DNA from: Glaciecola sp947496235
Lineage (GTDB): Bacteria > Pseudomonadota > Gammaproteobacteria > Enterobacterales > Alteromonadaceae
Direction of reading: 5' to 3'
NCBI RefSeq assembly: GCF_050306235.1
Contig: NZ_JBLWFH010000004.1
Location: 248,001-312,000, forward strand
Length of the DNA stretch: 64,000 nt
How positions within the stretch are numbered: position 1 is the first letter of the stretch; every line of letters starts with the position of its first letter. Of this stretch, positions 39,053 through 49,144 are shown piece by piece. The position numbers and the translations under genes were made by a program. Under the pieces are notes generated by a model. It was not told the origin of the DNA. It saw only the letters and a list, made by a program, of their open reading frames with translations, and made no database searches.

Positions 39053-39083
39053 AGTGTGCTTGAGTATGAAACTCAAGCACACT
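39053..39083. terminator. Perfect 13-bp hairpin between convergent genes
   Basis: AGTGTGCTTGAGT (39053-39065) pairs perfectly with ACTCAAGCACACT (39071-39083) around a 5-base loop. It starts right after the response-regulator stop and lies before the stop of the convergent PKD lipoprotein gene, so it probably serves as a bidirectional terminator although T-runs are poor on both sides. Confidence 0.7.
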
Positions 39084-39090
39084 GCCCAAT

Positions 39091-41217
39091 TTAAACCGGT
39101 ACAACACATAAATCAGAGAAGGGTGGGCAAGATTCTTCGCCTATTCTGATATATTCAACCACTGTGCCATACTGATTGGAATACTCCACCCTAAACAAAC
39201 CATAATTTTCTCCAGCCATTTGTACTTGAGGTTCCAGCAGATTAATAGTTTGTACTTCACCTATGAATTGCCCTTCTGCGTTTATATCTTCCCCAAGAAA
39301 ATATACTCTTACAGAATCAGCCCCCTCAAGATTATCCCAGCCGATGATAGTTTCGAAAGTTGTTTCGCTAAAATATCCGTAGGTGTAACCTAAAATCGGC
39401 GGGCTTTCATGTAAATAATTGATGGTTTGAGTTTGTTCATCACCGCCAAATTCATTGCTTACATGTGCGGTAATATCAGCAGGAGTAGCCAGTTCTGGAG
39501 TATAATCAAATTCAACGTATATACTTGAACCCAAAATATAAGGTTCCTCAAAAATTTCTGAAGTAAATAACGCGGTGTCCGCGCCAAGGAAGTAGGCGCC
39601 AATATAGACAATATTGCTTGTTATTTCGTAAAGATTATTCGCGTTTCGTGTAAATACAGGTTCTATCTGAAAATCCATGTGCTTAATTTCAGCAGGAGCA
39701 TCACCAAGGTTAATAAGGGCACTCACTTCATCCTGATTTGTACACATGAAATTGGTGTCACCTTGCAAACCACTCTGGAGTCCTATTACGGTTGCGTTGA
39801 TCGGCATTCCACGGAGAATTGGATGAGTCAATGTTGACCCATCATAATCCCAGATTCTAGGTCTTGAAGAACTGGGCATGGAGCCAAAGAAATAACGCAA
39901 AATATAAAGGTACTGCTCACCTGGCTCGGCGCCTAATAAATCGATATTGACCACACAGGTTCTGTTTTGGAAATTGTTACCATTACCGACACCGCTACCA
40001 CCGCCGCCACCAGAACCTAATCCAGGAGGATTGATATCGGCATTAAAAGAGGTGAAGTGTGAGGTGGTGCCTTGTAGCGCTAACCCGTTAGGTGCTAGTG
40101 CATCGGCGACAACAGTTCCTAGACTTTCGTACATCCAAATTCCGGTATCCTCATCTAGATACCAAACAGGCATAGTATCGCCTTCAACCAAAGGTTGATC
40201 ATCGATACGTTGGGTGGCAAACAAAGGCAACTTAAGATCAGCAGTCGCCCCGTCGGCAAGTTGTAATATCTCACCATTTTGCTCAAAGGTAATATCTACC
40301 ACCCCATAGCTGAAGAGCTGATCTAAGTCTTCAACACCTTCTTGCCCACCCCAAAAGCTACCAGGAAAGGCGTTGAGTTCAATGATATCGCCAGTATCAA
40401 TGGTAGTAATATAGGCCTCAACAGTACCTGTAACAATTTCATTTTGGCTATTTACCAATGCCATATCAGGAAGAGTTACAGAAGTGCCATCTTCACCAAC
40501 AAGCTCTTTACCAAGAGCTGGGTCAAATAATATCGGTGGATTTTTCTGAATTAGGGTAATGGGTACACTTTTATCTACCAAAGCACCAATTTCATATTGA
40601 ATTTTGGTCAGATACCCAGACTTAATTATCTGAAATATTCCTTCTGTCTCAGAGGGTCGCAACGCAATTTGCATCCCAGTATCTGTCATTTCTTGATTTT
40701 CGATTTGAAAATCATCAGAGGTGACAGTGTAATCATCCAATAATAGTCCCTTTTCATCGACGACAGAAAAGGTTAACAAAATATCAGCGGCGGCAACTGT
40801 CACTATGTCTGACTTTGTTAGGCTATTATTACCGTCAGCACTTTCTACATAGAGGCTGACACTGTATGTGCCAGGTTCTGTATACACTACCTCTGGATTT
40901 TCTAAATTACTTGTCTGTCCGTCACCAAAATCCCAATCCCATCGTGTAATAGGCGAGCTACCTGGCGTTGAGGTACTGGTAAAAGTGATCGTCAGCGGAG
41001 ACTTCCCTGCTTCCACAGACTGGGTAAAACTCGCAACCGGTGCGGTTACTTCATCAGGTATTTCTTCCTCTGGTAACTCGAAATCATCTTTGTTCAACCA
41101 ACCACAGCTGGTTAAACTGAAAACAACGAGGAAAATCCCTAACATTCGAACCTTGTCGGTAAATCGGGTAATAATTCGTAAAGCAGTGCTTTGTGTGTTA
41201 AGTGTTTCAAATATCAT
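39091..41217 (-). CDS. PKD-domain lipoprotein
   Basis: The 708-residue protein has a lipoprotein signal (VVFSLTSCGW; lipid Cys at about 38) and a PKD domain at about 62-142 (WDWDFGDGQTSNLENP, then YTEPGTYSVSLYV). The rest is beta-rich with no family I recognise, plus a Gly-rich linker near residue 400. It is likely surface or periplasmic. The ATG at 41217 has AAAGGA eight bases upstream. An ATG at 41145 (AAGG upstream) would give a shorter signal peptide. Confidence 0.8.
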   Translation of the reverse strand: MIFETLNTQSTALRIITRFTDKVRMLGIFLVVFSLTSCGWLNKDDFELPEEEIPDEVTAPVASFTQSVEAGKSPLTITFTSTSTPGSSPITRWDWDFGDGQTSNLENPEVVYTEPGTYSVSLYVESADGNNSLTKSDIVTVAAADILLTFSVVDEKGLLLDDYTVTSDDFQIENQEMTDTGMQIALRPSETEGIFQIIKSGYLTKIQYEIGALVDKSVPITLIQKNPPILFDPALGKELVGEDGTSVTLPDMALVNSQNEIVTGTVEAYITTIDTGDIIELNAFPGSFWGGQEGVEDLDQLFSYGVVDITFEQNGEILQLADGATADLKLPLFATQRIDDQPLVEGDTMPVWYLDEDTGIWMYESLGTVVADALAPNGLALQGTTSHFTSFNADINPPGLGSGGGGGSGVGNGNNFQNRTCVVNIDLLGAEPGEQYLYILRYFFGSMPSSSRPRIWDYDGSTLTHPILRGMPINATVIGLQSGLQGDTNFMCTNQDEVSALINLGDAPAEIKHMDFQIEPVFTRNANNLYEITSNIVYIGAYFLGADTALFTSEIFEEPYILGSSIYVEFDYTPELATPADITAHVSNEFGGDEQTQTINYLHESPPILGYTYGYFSETTFETIIGWDNLEGADSVRVYFLGEDINAEGQFIGEVQTINLLEPQVQMAGENYGLFRVEYSNQYGTVVEYIRIGEESCPPFSDLCVVPV

Positions 41218-41394
41218 AGTTTCAGTCCTTTGTAGTATTACAAAGGAAACTTTATACTAACAAGCTTGTTTACGGCTTGAAACTACTTTGAATTTTTTTG
41301 AATTTATTTGAATTATTTATAAATCAACAGGTTAGAAGTTATGATAATGGATGAAGAAAAGCTTTTCTTAAAGTAAAAATGTACCAGTATTTAA

Positions 41395-42678
41395 CTAATC
41401 AGCCACTTTTATCTGGTTTCGCCCATCTCTTTTTCCTGCATATAGCGCTTGATCTGCGCGTTTGAAACTGGTTTTAAAATCTTCATCATTGGACATTTGT
41501 GCAACACCTATAGTCACCGTCACTTTTAGACGTCTGTTGCCAGCAAATTCACTGGAAGCGATAAACAAGCGTAAATTGTCAGCGAAATTTTTAATGTTCA
41601 TATTTTCATGCTTTTCAAATATGACCACAAACTCTTCGCCACCCCAACGAGTGACTAGATCCCCTGCTCTTGTTTTTTGTTGGATCAAAACCCCGAGCTC
41701 TTCTAGCACCCTATCCCCAACATCGTGGCCGTACTTATCATTTATGGATTTAAAAAAGTCTACATCTATAACCAAAATGCCGTAATTACCACGGGTCTTA
41801 TTGCGATCAATTACAGAAAGAGATTGAGCCAAACCATCACGATTTCTAAGACCGGTAAGCAGATCTGTTTCAGACTTAGTTTTGTACTTTTCGCTTTGTT
41901 TGGCTAAGTGATTTAACTTTTGCTCGTCTTCATTAATCCGCGACAGCATGGTGTAATATCGCCAAATACCTTCAATGATGAACAAAAAAGCCCAGAACAG
42001 TAGCAAACCTACAAACATTGATTCCTTACTAAAATAGACCCCCTCACCGACTATACTTTTCAATTGAAAAGTTTCAGGTGTAAAAGTGTAAGGATGTGCC
42101 ATTGTTATACCTAGGGATATAACGTCGTTTTTCTGTGGATGAGCTTTGCTTGGCGGGATAGAATACATATTGATCCACCAATCTGGAATCCTAAAGTCTT
42201 TTAAATATACTTTTATCGGCCCGTTTAAATCTTTGATCTGCAAGGTTACTGATTGGCTTTTTGCTATCTGTTCAGCAGAATCTCTCCATGAGGTATCAAA
42301 CTTGCTCACCATACTGATACCTATGTTTTCTGACTCTCCTTTATAATCAATATCAATTAGCAAATACTGAAAATCTGAAAAATCTTTCAATAAGTCTACT
42401 TGATCCCACCATGTAACAGTGCCCCCGCAATACTCCGCGTTGTCGGTTTCCACTATGTTACATTCGATGATATTGGCTTGTTGATCAATCCAATTGGCAC
42501 TGCTAGCTCCACCAATTTCACCGTCACTAAACTTGTTTAAAGTTGCATCAGGCGCTGGAAATAACTGGGTGCTTCGAAGAGGTATAAAGTCGTAGCCAAT
42601 AACGAGAATAAATGACATTGCGAACAACACCATTTTTATTATTGTGAATGTACTTATTTCGACCTTTAAGAATTTCAA
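41395..42678 (-). CDS. Membrane diguanylate cyclase (GGDEF)
   Basis: Makes cyclic di-GMP. The 427 residues have an N-terminal helix (about 13-29), a periplasmic sensing region (about 30-220, beta-rich, carbohydrate-binding-like in appearance), a second helix (about 222-240), a coiled coil, and a GGDEF domain with intact GGEEF (346-350). The inhibitory site RxxD (Arg337, Asp340) is also present, so product inhibition is expected. Confidence 0.92.
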   Translation of the reverse strand: MKFLKVEISTFTIIKMVLFAMSFILVIGYDFIPLRSTQLFPAPDATLNKFSDGEIGGASSANWIDQQANIIECNIVETDNAEYCGGTVTWWDQVDLLKDFSDFQYLLIDIDYKGESENIGISMVSKFDTSWRDSAEQIAKSQSVTLQIKDLNGPIKVYLKDFRIPDWWINMYSIPPSKAHPQKNDVISLGITMAHPYTFTPETFQLKSIVGEGVYFSKESMFVGLLLFWAFLFIIEGIWRYYTMLSRINEDEQKLNHLAKQSEKYKTKSETDLLTGLRNRDGLAQSLSVIDRNKTRGNYGILVIDVDFFKSINDKYGHDVGDRVLEELGVLIQQKTRAGDLVTRWGGEEFVVIFEKHENMNIKNFADNLRLFIASSEFAGNRRLKVTVTIGVAQMSNDEDFKTSFKRADQALYAGKRDGRNQIKVAD

Positions 42679-43030
42679 GATTTTACAATTCCTTTACTAT
42701 CTACCCCAATGCAAGAAACCGATAGATTTGACAAATTTATTATACTTAAGAATAAATCGACGTAAAACCAGATAGTTTTAGTCTAAGTTAGGCAATTTGC
42801 TATTATTTTTCAGTTTTAGGTATGCTCAAAAATAACCGTTTTATATGGTTAAATTTGTTAAAAATGATTAACAAATTAATATTTATGCGAAAATTTTGGC
42901 GATTTACTTATCAATTTTTATATCCGTTTAAGCGACTGAGTGATATTTCAAACGGGAATATAATTAAAAAAGATAAAGGCAAAAATAAAAAAAAGCACCA
43001 TAAGGTGCTTTTGATAGGCTTTAGTGAAAA
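42679..43030. other. Intergenic region with no supported gene (352 bp)
   Basis: AT-rich region between the diguanylate cyclase (upstream side) and valS (3' side). A 70-codon plus-strand frame (42822-43034) is Lys-rich and runs through the valS terminator, so I do not call it. It holds the valS terminator and probably the promoter of the cyclase. Confidence 0.5.
42980..43012 (-). terminator. Rho-independent terminator of valS
   Basis: AAAAGCACC (42991-42999) pairs with GGTGCTTTT (43004-43012) around the loop ATAA. Read on the minus strand it is followed by a long T-rich run. It sits 19 bases past the valS stop. Confidence 0.88.
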
Positions 43031-45802
43031 CTAAATATTTTTGATTTTTTCAATTTGCTCACTAATTTTAGCAAACTGAGATTCAAAATCCTGAAGCTTT
43101 TCGCGTTCTTTTTGAATAACGTCTTCAGGTGCTTTAGCCACAAAGTTCTGATTATTCAGCTTTCCTTGGACTCGTTGCATGTCTTTTTCAAGCTTTTCAA
43201 TATTTCTGGTAAGGCGCTTCAACTCAGCGTCTTTATCGATTAAGCCTGCCATGGGGATCATAAGTTCCATCTCACCCACTAAAGTAGTTGCTGACGCAGG
43301 TGCTTCTTGGTCACTCTCTAACAAGCTGATGTCTTCTAATTTTGCTAAGTTCTGAAGGAAACCTAATGTCTCATCTAGCCAAACTTTGTCTTGTTCTGAC
43401 GCGTTTTTTAACAGCACTTGTAACTTTTTCGAGGGTGCTATGTCCATTTCCCCGCGAATATTGCGTACACCAATGATAAAGGTTTTAACCCATTCAATGA
43501 CTTGTTCAGACGCTAAATCAATTTTGCTGGCCTCTACTTGAGGGAAACTGGCTAACATGATGCTGCTTAGGTCATCTTTACAGGCTGAAAGCGGTTGTAC
43601 TCGCTTCCAGATTTCATCTGTAATGTAAGGCATAAACGGATGTAGTAAGCGCATTAAGTGCTCAAGCACGTTTATCAGAGTATGGCGTGTACCTCGCTTT
43701 TCTGCATCGCTGCTTTGCTCTGAATTTAACACGGGTTTACTCAATTCTAAATACCAATCACAAAATTGATTCCAAGTGAATTCATATAGACTTTGCGCAG
43801 CAAGATCGAATCTGTAATCTGCAAGATGTTTCTCGAAGGTAGCCAAAGTATCTTGAAAACGGCTCCAAATCCATTTGTCAAAAATACTTAACTGCAACTC
43901 ACCACCATCTCTGCCGGTATCATGCTCTTCGCAATTCATTAATACAAAACGCGATGCGTTCCATATTTTGTTGCAGAAGTTACGATAGCCTTCAACACGA
44001 TTCATACTAAAATTAATGTCGCGATTATTTGAAGCTAAAGCTGCAAAGGTAAATCGCAGAGCGTCTGTACCATAGGCATTAATGCCTTCAGCGAATTGCT
44101 TTCTTGTAGCCTTTTCTATTTTTGCCGCAAATTGAGGTTGCATCATGCCCGAAGTCCGTTTTTGCACTAGGGCTTCAAGCTCGATGCCGTCAATCAAATC
44201 AATAGGGTCTAATACGTTGCCTTTTGATTTAGACATTTTATCGCCATTCTCGTCACGAATGAGACCCGTAATATAAATATCTTTAAAAGGGATTTTACCG
44301 GTGAACTTTTTGGTCATCATGATCATTCTGGCAACCCAGAAGAAAATAATGTCAAAGCCTGTCACCAATACTGAACTGGGCACAAATGTGTCAAGTTCTG
44401 GTGTTTGTTCTGGCCACCCCATGGTGGCAAAGGGCCACAACGCAGAAGAGAACCAAGTATCTAGCACATCATCATCTTGTTTCAGAATAACCTGGTCTGA
44501 AAGGTTATGCTTTTCTCGAACACTGGCTTCGTCTTTACCAACATAAACTTGACCATTCTCGTCGTAGAACGCAGGGATTCGATGTCCCCACCATAGTTGG
44601 CGAGAAATACACCAGTCTTGGATATTGTTCATCCACTGGAAGTAAGTTTTTGACCAATTTTCAGGTACGAAGCGAATTTCACCTGATTCCACTGCGTCTA
44701 TTGCAGGTTTAGCCAAGGTTTCTACTGCAACATACCATTGGTCGGTTAAGTAAGGTTCTATGACCACACCGCTTCTATCGCCGCGCGGTACTTTCAATTT
44801 GTGAGGATTAATGTTTACTAGAAAACCCTCGGCTTCTAAGCGCTCAACGATTTTCTTTCTCGCCTCAAATCTATCTAAGCCTTGAAATTCCTCTGGTGCA
44901 TTTTGGTTTATTTTAGCTTCGTTGGTCAGCACGTTGATCATGGGTAAATTATGTCTTTTACCCATATCGTAGTCGTTAAAATCATGGGCAGGTGTGATTT
45001 TAACGCAACCTGTACCGAATTCAGGATCAACATAATCATCGGCAATTATCGGTATTTCGCGGCCCGTAATGGGTAGGCGAATAGTTTTACCCACTAGCGC
45101 ACTGTATCTTTCATCTTCAGGATGAACGGCAACAGCTGTATCTCCAAGCATAGTTTCAGGACGCGTTGTTGCTACTTCAATGTGGCCGCTGCCGTCAGCG
45201 AGAGGATAGCGCACATGCCACATGAAGCCATCTTCTTCTTCATTAACCACTTCAAGATCCGATACCGCTGTTAGCAACGCAGGATCCCAATTAACCAAAC
45301 GCTTTCCTCGGTAAATCAAGCCTTCATCGTACAATTGAATAAATACTTCTTGTACTGCGTTTGAAAGGTTGTCATCCATGGTAAAGACTTCTCTGTCCCA
45401 ATCGGGCGAGGTACCTAAACGGCGCATTTGTTGAGTAATATTGCCACCGGATTCTTGTTTCCACTCCCAGATGCGTTCAATGAATTTTTCGCGACCTAGA
45501 TCGTGTCTGGTAAGTTGTTGAGCATTTAATTGACGTTCAACCACCATTTGAGTCGCTATACCGGCATGATCAGTACCGCATTGCCACAAGGTGTTGTCAC
45601 CTTTCATTCGATGATAACGAATTAACGCATCCATAATGGTATGTTGAAACGCATGCCCCATATGAAGACTGCCTGTGACATTTGGTGGCGGCAATAAAAT
45701 GCAATAAGGCTCACCTTGTCCACTAGGACGAAACATACCTTGAGATTCCCAATGTTGATAACAGGCTTTCTCAATTTGACTTGGATTAAAGGTCTTTTCC
45801 AT
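43031..45802 (-). CDS. valS: Valyl-tRNA synthetase
   Basis: Class I synthetase of 923 residues. PPPNVTGSLHMGHA (HIGH), an editing domain in the middle, KMSKSKGNV, and a C-terminal coiled-coil arm (DAELKRLTRNIEKLEKDMQRV) are all visible. The start is the ATG at 45802; a preceding TTG codon adds one residue only. Downstream of holC and pepA in the usual order. Confidence 0.97.
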   Translation of the reverse strand: MEKTFNPSQIEKACYQHWESQGMFRPSGQGEPYCILLPPPNVTGSLHMGHAFQHTIMDALIRYHRMKGDNTLWQCGTDHAGIATQMVVERQLNAQQLTRHDLGREKFIERIWEWKQESGGNITQQMRRLGTSPDWDREVFTMDDNLSNAVQEVFIQLYDEGLIYRGKRLVNWDPALLTAVSDLEVVNEEEDGFMWHVRYPLADGSGHIEVATTRPETMLGDTAVAVHPEDERYSALVGKTIRLPITGREIPIIADDYVDPEFGTGCVKITPAHDFNDYDMGKRHNLPMINVLTNEAKINQNAPEEFQGLDRFEARKKIVERLEAEGFLVNINPHKLKVPRGDRSGVVIEPYLTDQWYVAVETLAKPAIDAVESGEIRFVPENWSKTYFQWMNNIQDWCISRQLWWGHRIPAFYDENGQVYVGKDEASVREKHNLSDQVILKQDDDVLDTWFSSALWPFATMGWPEQTPELDTFVPSSVLVTGFDIIFFWVARMIMMTKKFTGKIPFKDIYITGLIRDENGDKMSKSKGNVLDPIDLIDGIELEALVQKRTSGMMQPQFAAKIEKATRKQFAEGINAYGTDALRFTFAALASNNRDINFSMNRVEGYRNFCNKIWNASRFVLMNCEEHDTGRDGGELQLSIFDKWIWSRFQDTLATFEKHLADYRFDLAAQSLYEFTWNQFCDWYLELSKPVLNSEQSSDAEKRGTRHTLINVLEHLMRLLHPFMPYITDEIWKRVQPLSACKDDLSSIMLASFPQVEASKIDLASEQVIEWVKTFIIGVRNIRGEMDIAPSKKLQVLLKNASEQDKVWLDETLGFLQNLAKLEDISLLESDQEAPASATTLVGEMELMIPMAGLIDKDAELKRLTRNIEKLEKDMQRVQGKLNNQNFVAKAPEDVIQKEREKLQDFESQFAKISEQIEKIKNI

Positions 45803-45882
45803 CAATCATTCTCTTACTATTTAATATTGCTGATTAGCCAGCAAACTACTCATTAAACTATTTATTATTCGTTAGGAAATTC

Positions 45883-46329
45883 TTACGCTGAGAGCTTTTC
45901 AAACACCATTTCACAACCGGCTTGCTTATAGCTTGCATAACGTTTTCTAGCAGCACTTTTTTGTTCTTCATCCACCGGCACAAAATCAAAAATTTCACCC
46001 AGCGACTGAAAATTATCCAAATACTCAAAAGACAAATTAATAACCAATCGTTTATTGCGGATTCGGGTGCCAGATTTCAATTTGTCTAACGTCAAAATTT
46101 CAACTGGCGCAGGTTTATCGTCACCTTCACCATACAAATTATGTGCAATAAACTGATCAGCAGGTTTTTCCCATAAGGTCTCATCTATGGTTTCTGCCTG
46201 AGTATCATCGGTGCAAACCACTGTAAGATAAGATTTCCCATTATAAGCTTTAGCGACCAATTGCACTGCTATATCAACATAATCTTGTGACGAAGCATCT
46301 TCTAGTTGGTAAAAAACAACTTTAGTCAC
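45883..46329 (-). CDS. holC: DNA polymerase III chi subunit
   Basis: HolC links the clamp loader to SSB on the lagging strand. The 148-residue reading resembles HolC: VVFYQLEDAS start, ETLWEKPADQFIAHNLYGEG, LVINLSFEYLDNF and FDFVPVDEEQKSAARKRYASYKQAG. The GTG at 46329 was chosen over an upstream TTG that would overlap pepA, since it matches the family's start. Lies between pepA and valS as in other gammaproteobacteria. Confidence 0.9.
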   Translation of the reverse strand: MTKVVFYQLEDASSQDYVDIAVQLVAKAYNGKSYLTVVCTDDTQAETIDETLWEKPADQFIAHNLYGEGDDKPAPVEILTLDKLKSGTRIRNKRLVINLSFEYLDNFQSLGEIFDFVPVDEEQKSAARKRYASYKQAGCEMVFEKLSA

Positions 46330-46333
46330 TGGT

Positions 46334-47839
46334 TTATTCGCCGTTGAGTAAGTCAACCTTATTAATAAGGTATTGGGTTAACATAGGCACGGGTCTGCCT
46401 GTGGCGCCTTTATTTGCGCCACTGACCCATGCTGTACCAGCGATATCTAAATGAGCCCACGTATATTTCCGGGTAAAACGCGACAAAAAACAAGCTGCGG
46501 TGATTGTGCCTGCTGGTCTTCCACCAATATTAGCCATATCAGCAAATGGGCTATCAATTTGATCTTGATATTCATCCCATAAAGGTAAACGCCAAGCGCG
46601 ATCTGAGCTTTGTTCTGACGCATTAATAATATCGTGAGCCAAAGGGTTATGACTACTTAGCACGGCTGTAGCATGCTTACCAAGTGCAATAACACAGGCG
46701 CCAGTTAAGGTCGCAAGATCGATCACCACTTCTGGATTATACTTTTCAACAAAGGTTAAAGCATCGCATAACACCAGTCGACCTTCAGCGTCTGTATTTA
46801 GCACTTCAACCGTTTGACCTGACATAGTGGTTAAAATATCCCCAGGACGATAGGCTTTGCCGTCTGGCATATTTTCGCAGCCAGCCAGTACACCTATAAC
46901 GTTCAGCGGTAAATTTAACGCCGCAACTGCATGCATGGTACCTAAAACGCCAGCAGCACCGCCCATATCGTATTTCATCTCATCCATAGCTTCGCCAGGT
47001 TTAATTGAAATACCACCAGAATCAAAGGTTAGACCTTTGCCGACTAATACAATGGGTGCTTGGTCTTTTGGGCCACCGTTGTGATGGATGATGCTCATAA
47101 TAGATTCATTTTCTGAACCGCGACCAACTGCTAAATAGCTTTCCATCCCTAAGGCTTTCATGGCTTTTTCATCAACCGTTTCAAGGCTCAATGAATCAAA
47201 TTCTGCTACCAGTTCGGCAGCTTGTTCATTTAGGTACATTGGATTACAAATATTAGGCGGCATATTAGCCACGTCTTTACATGCTTTAATACCACGGCTT
47301 ATAGCAAGCGCATGTTCAATAGCGGTTTCGCCAATGGTGAGTTCTTTTCTGGTCGGTACATTGAACACCATTTTGCGAAGTGGACGACGAGGCTCGCCCT
47401 TTTTACTTTTGAGTTGTAAAAAGGTGTAAACAGAATCATTGGCAGCTTCTACCGCTTGTCTGACTTTCCAATAGGTATCTCGGCCTTTCACATGCAATTC
47501 GGTCAGGAAGTTAACCGCTTCCATAGAGCCAGTTTCATTTAAGGTTTTGATGGTTTTTGCAACAATTTGTTTGTATTGACGTTCGTTCAGCTCGCGCTCT
47601 TTTCCGCAACCAACCAAGAGTACTCGTTCACTGAGCACGTTTGGGACATGGTGCAATAACAACATCTGACCTGCTTTACCTTCCAGATCGCCGCGTCTGA
47701 TTAGATTACTGATATAACCTTCACTGACTTCATCAAGTTGTTCTGCAACAGGGGTTAATCGACGCGGTTCAAATACGCCGACAACTATACATGCACTGCG
47801 TTGTTTTTCAGGACTGCCGCTCTTTACACCAAATTCCAT
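46334..47839 (-). CDS. pepA: Leucyl aminopeptidase PepA
   Basis: M17 two-metal aminopeptidase of 501 residues; family members also bind DNA in E. coli. The signature NTDAEGRLVL, the substrate Lys region VGKGLTFDSGGISIKP and MKYDMGGAAGVLG are intact. GAGG lies seven bases before the ATG. Divergent from lptF, as in E. coli. Confidence 0.96.
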   Translation of the reverse strand: MEFGVKSGSPEKQRSACIVVGVFEPRRLTPVAEQLDEVSEGYISNLIRRGDLEGKAGQMLLLHHVPNVLSERVLLVGCGKERELNERQYKQIVAKTIKTLNETGSMEAVNFLTELHVKGRDTYWKVRQAVEAANDSVYTFLQLKSKKGEPRRPLRKMVFNVPTRKELTIGETAIEHALAISRGIKACKDVANMPPNICNPMYLNEQAAELVAEFDSLSLETVDEKAMKALGMESYLAVGRGSENESIMSIIHHNGGPKDQAPIVLVGKGLTFDSGGISIKPGEAMDEMKYDMGGAAGVLGTMHAVAALNLPLNVIGVLAGCENMPDGKAYRPGDILTTMSGQTVEVLNTDAEGRLVLCDALTFVEKYNPEVVIDLATLTGACVIALGKHATAVLSSHNPLAHDIINASEQSSDRAWRLPLWDEYQDQIDSPFADMANIGGRPAGTITAACFLSRFTRKYTWAHLDIAGTAWVSGANKGATGRPVPMLTQYLINKVDLLNGE

Positions 47840-48046
47840 GTTGTGTCCTCTTTTGGTACCTAAATAGGATTATTGTTATGTTTATATTGTTATTATATTT
47901 TTGGCTGTAGTAGATTGCCGTGTTTGTGCTAAACTGAGCATAAATAAATGGGCTCAAGACAAAAACGTTCGTAAACGCTAAGTTTACCGCATTTATTGCG
48001 CCTTTCCACCAAAAAACCAATTTTTGTATAGAAAGTTACTGATTAA

Positions 48047-49144
48047 ATGTTGATATTTAAATATTTACTGCGAGAAACCTTTAAATCCCAAATCGCGGTG
48101 TTTTTTATATTAATGTCAATATTTATCACACTTAGATTTGTACGCATATTAGGTGACGCGACAGACGGAAATGTACCTGCAGATTTAGTATTAGGCTTTA
48201 TTACCCTTTATTTTCCTGTTTTAGCCAGTTTAGTGCTGCCAATAAGTTTATTTCTAGGCATTATGCTGTCTCATGGCCGGCTGTACGTGGAAAGTGAAAT
48301 GACGGTGTTAAAGGCGTGCGGAGTGAGTGAATGGTATGTCACTAGAGTTACCCTGGTTTTCTCACTGTTTATTGCAGTGTTAACCGCTGCAGTTACCATG
48401 TATCTGGCACCTTTGGCCCTTGAAAAAGAATATCAACTTAAAGAGGATGCGGCGGCTAAATCTGGCATTGCTGCATTAATCCCCGGAAGGTTTCAGTCTG
48501 TATCTGAAAATGAAGCTGTGATTTTTGTGCATGACTCAGAGAACAATCAACTGAAAAAGGTATTTTTATCTCGCCAACAAAAAGGCAGTGACGATCTTCA
48601 GTTCATTTACGCAGAAACCGGCCAAATTGTCGAAGGTGATGCCGGCGAACAAAAGTTAATAATGTCAGACGGCGCTCAATATCAAGGGAAACGCAAACAC
48701 AGTGATTACCACATAGTCAATTTCGATGAATATTCCATTGTGGTCGCAGAAGGAGCCTCAGAGCAAGAACGGAGAAAACTAGCGGCAATTCCTACTAGTG
48801 AATTGGTTACTATGGACGGCATCGAAGCCGCAGCTGAACTCCAATGGCGATTAGCGATACCCTTAAGTTTACCGTTTCTGGTTCTGATAGCTGTCCCTAT
48901 GTCGGCGGTCGACCCAAGGCAAGGTCGCTTCGGTAAGATGCTTCCTGCATTATTGTTGTATCTAGGATACTTCTTACTCTTACTAGCCTCAAGACGCGTT
49001 ATGGAAGATGGTAAAATACCTGCGTCCATCGGCCTTTGGTGGGTGCATTTTATCATGGCACTTATTGGCTTAGGCCTGATTGCTCGAGATAGAAAAACTG
49101 GCGCTTACATTCGACAATTCTTTTTGCGGGATCGAAATGCTTAA
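48047..49144 (+). CDS. lptF: LPS export permease LptF
   Basis: Half of the LptB2FG inner-membrane extractor. The 365 residues have three helices at each end flanking a periplasmic jellyroll, with the family's start (LLRETFKSQIAVFF) and LPISLFLGIMLSHGRLYVESEM. Overlaps lptG by eight bases. Its ATPase LptB is encoded at 14119-14847. Confidence 0.95.
   Translation: MLIFKYLLRETFKSQIAVFFILMSIFITLRFVRILGDATDGNVPADLVLGFITLYFPVLASLVLPISLFLGIMLSHGRLYVESEMTVLKACGVSEWYVTRVTLVFSLFIAVLTAAVTMYLAPLALEKEYQLKEDAAAKSGIAALIPGRFQSVSENEAVIFVHDSENNQLKKVFLSRQQKGSDDLQFIYAETGQIVEGDAGEQKLIMSDGAQYQGKRKHSDYHIVNFDEYSIVVAEGASEQERRKLAAIPTSELVTMDGIEAAAELQWRLAIPLSLPFLVLIAVPMSAVDPRQGRFGKMLPALLLYLGYFLLLLASRRVMEDGKIPASIGLWWVHFIMALIGLGLIARDRKTGAYIRQFFLRDRNA

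Noticed and set aside
42822..43034. 70-codon plus-strand frame between the diguanylate cyclase and valS
   Set aside because: Lys/Asn-rich translation of AT-rich DNA, runs through the valS terminator and shows no domain.
45883..46356. Longer holC start using TTG
   Set aside because: Would overlap pepA by 23 bases and extend beyond the usual HolC N-terminus; the GTG at 46329 fits better.
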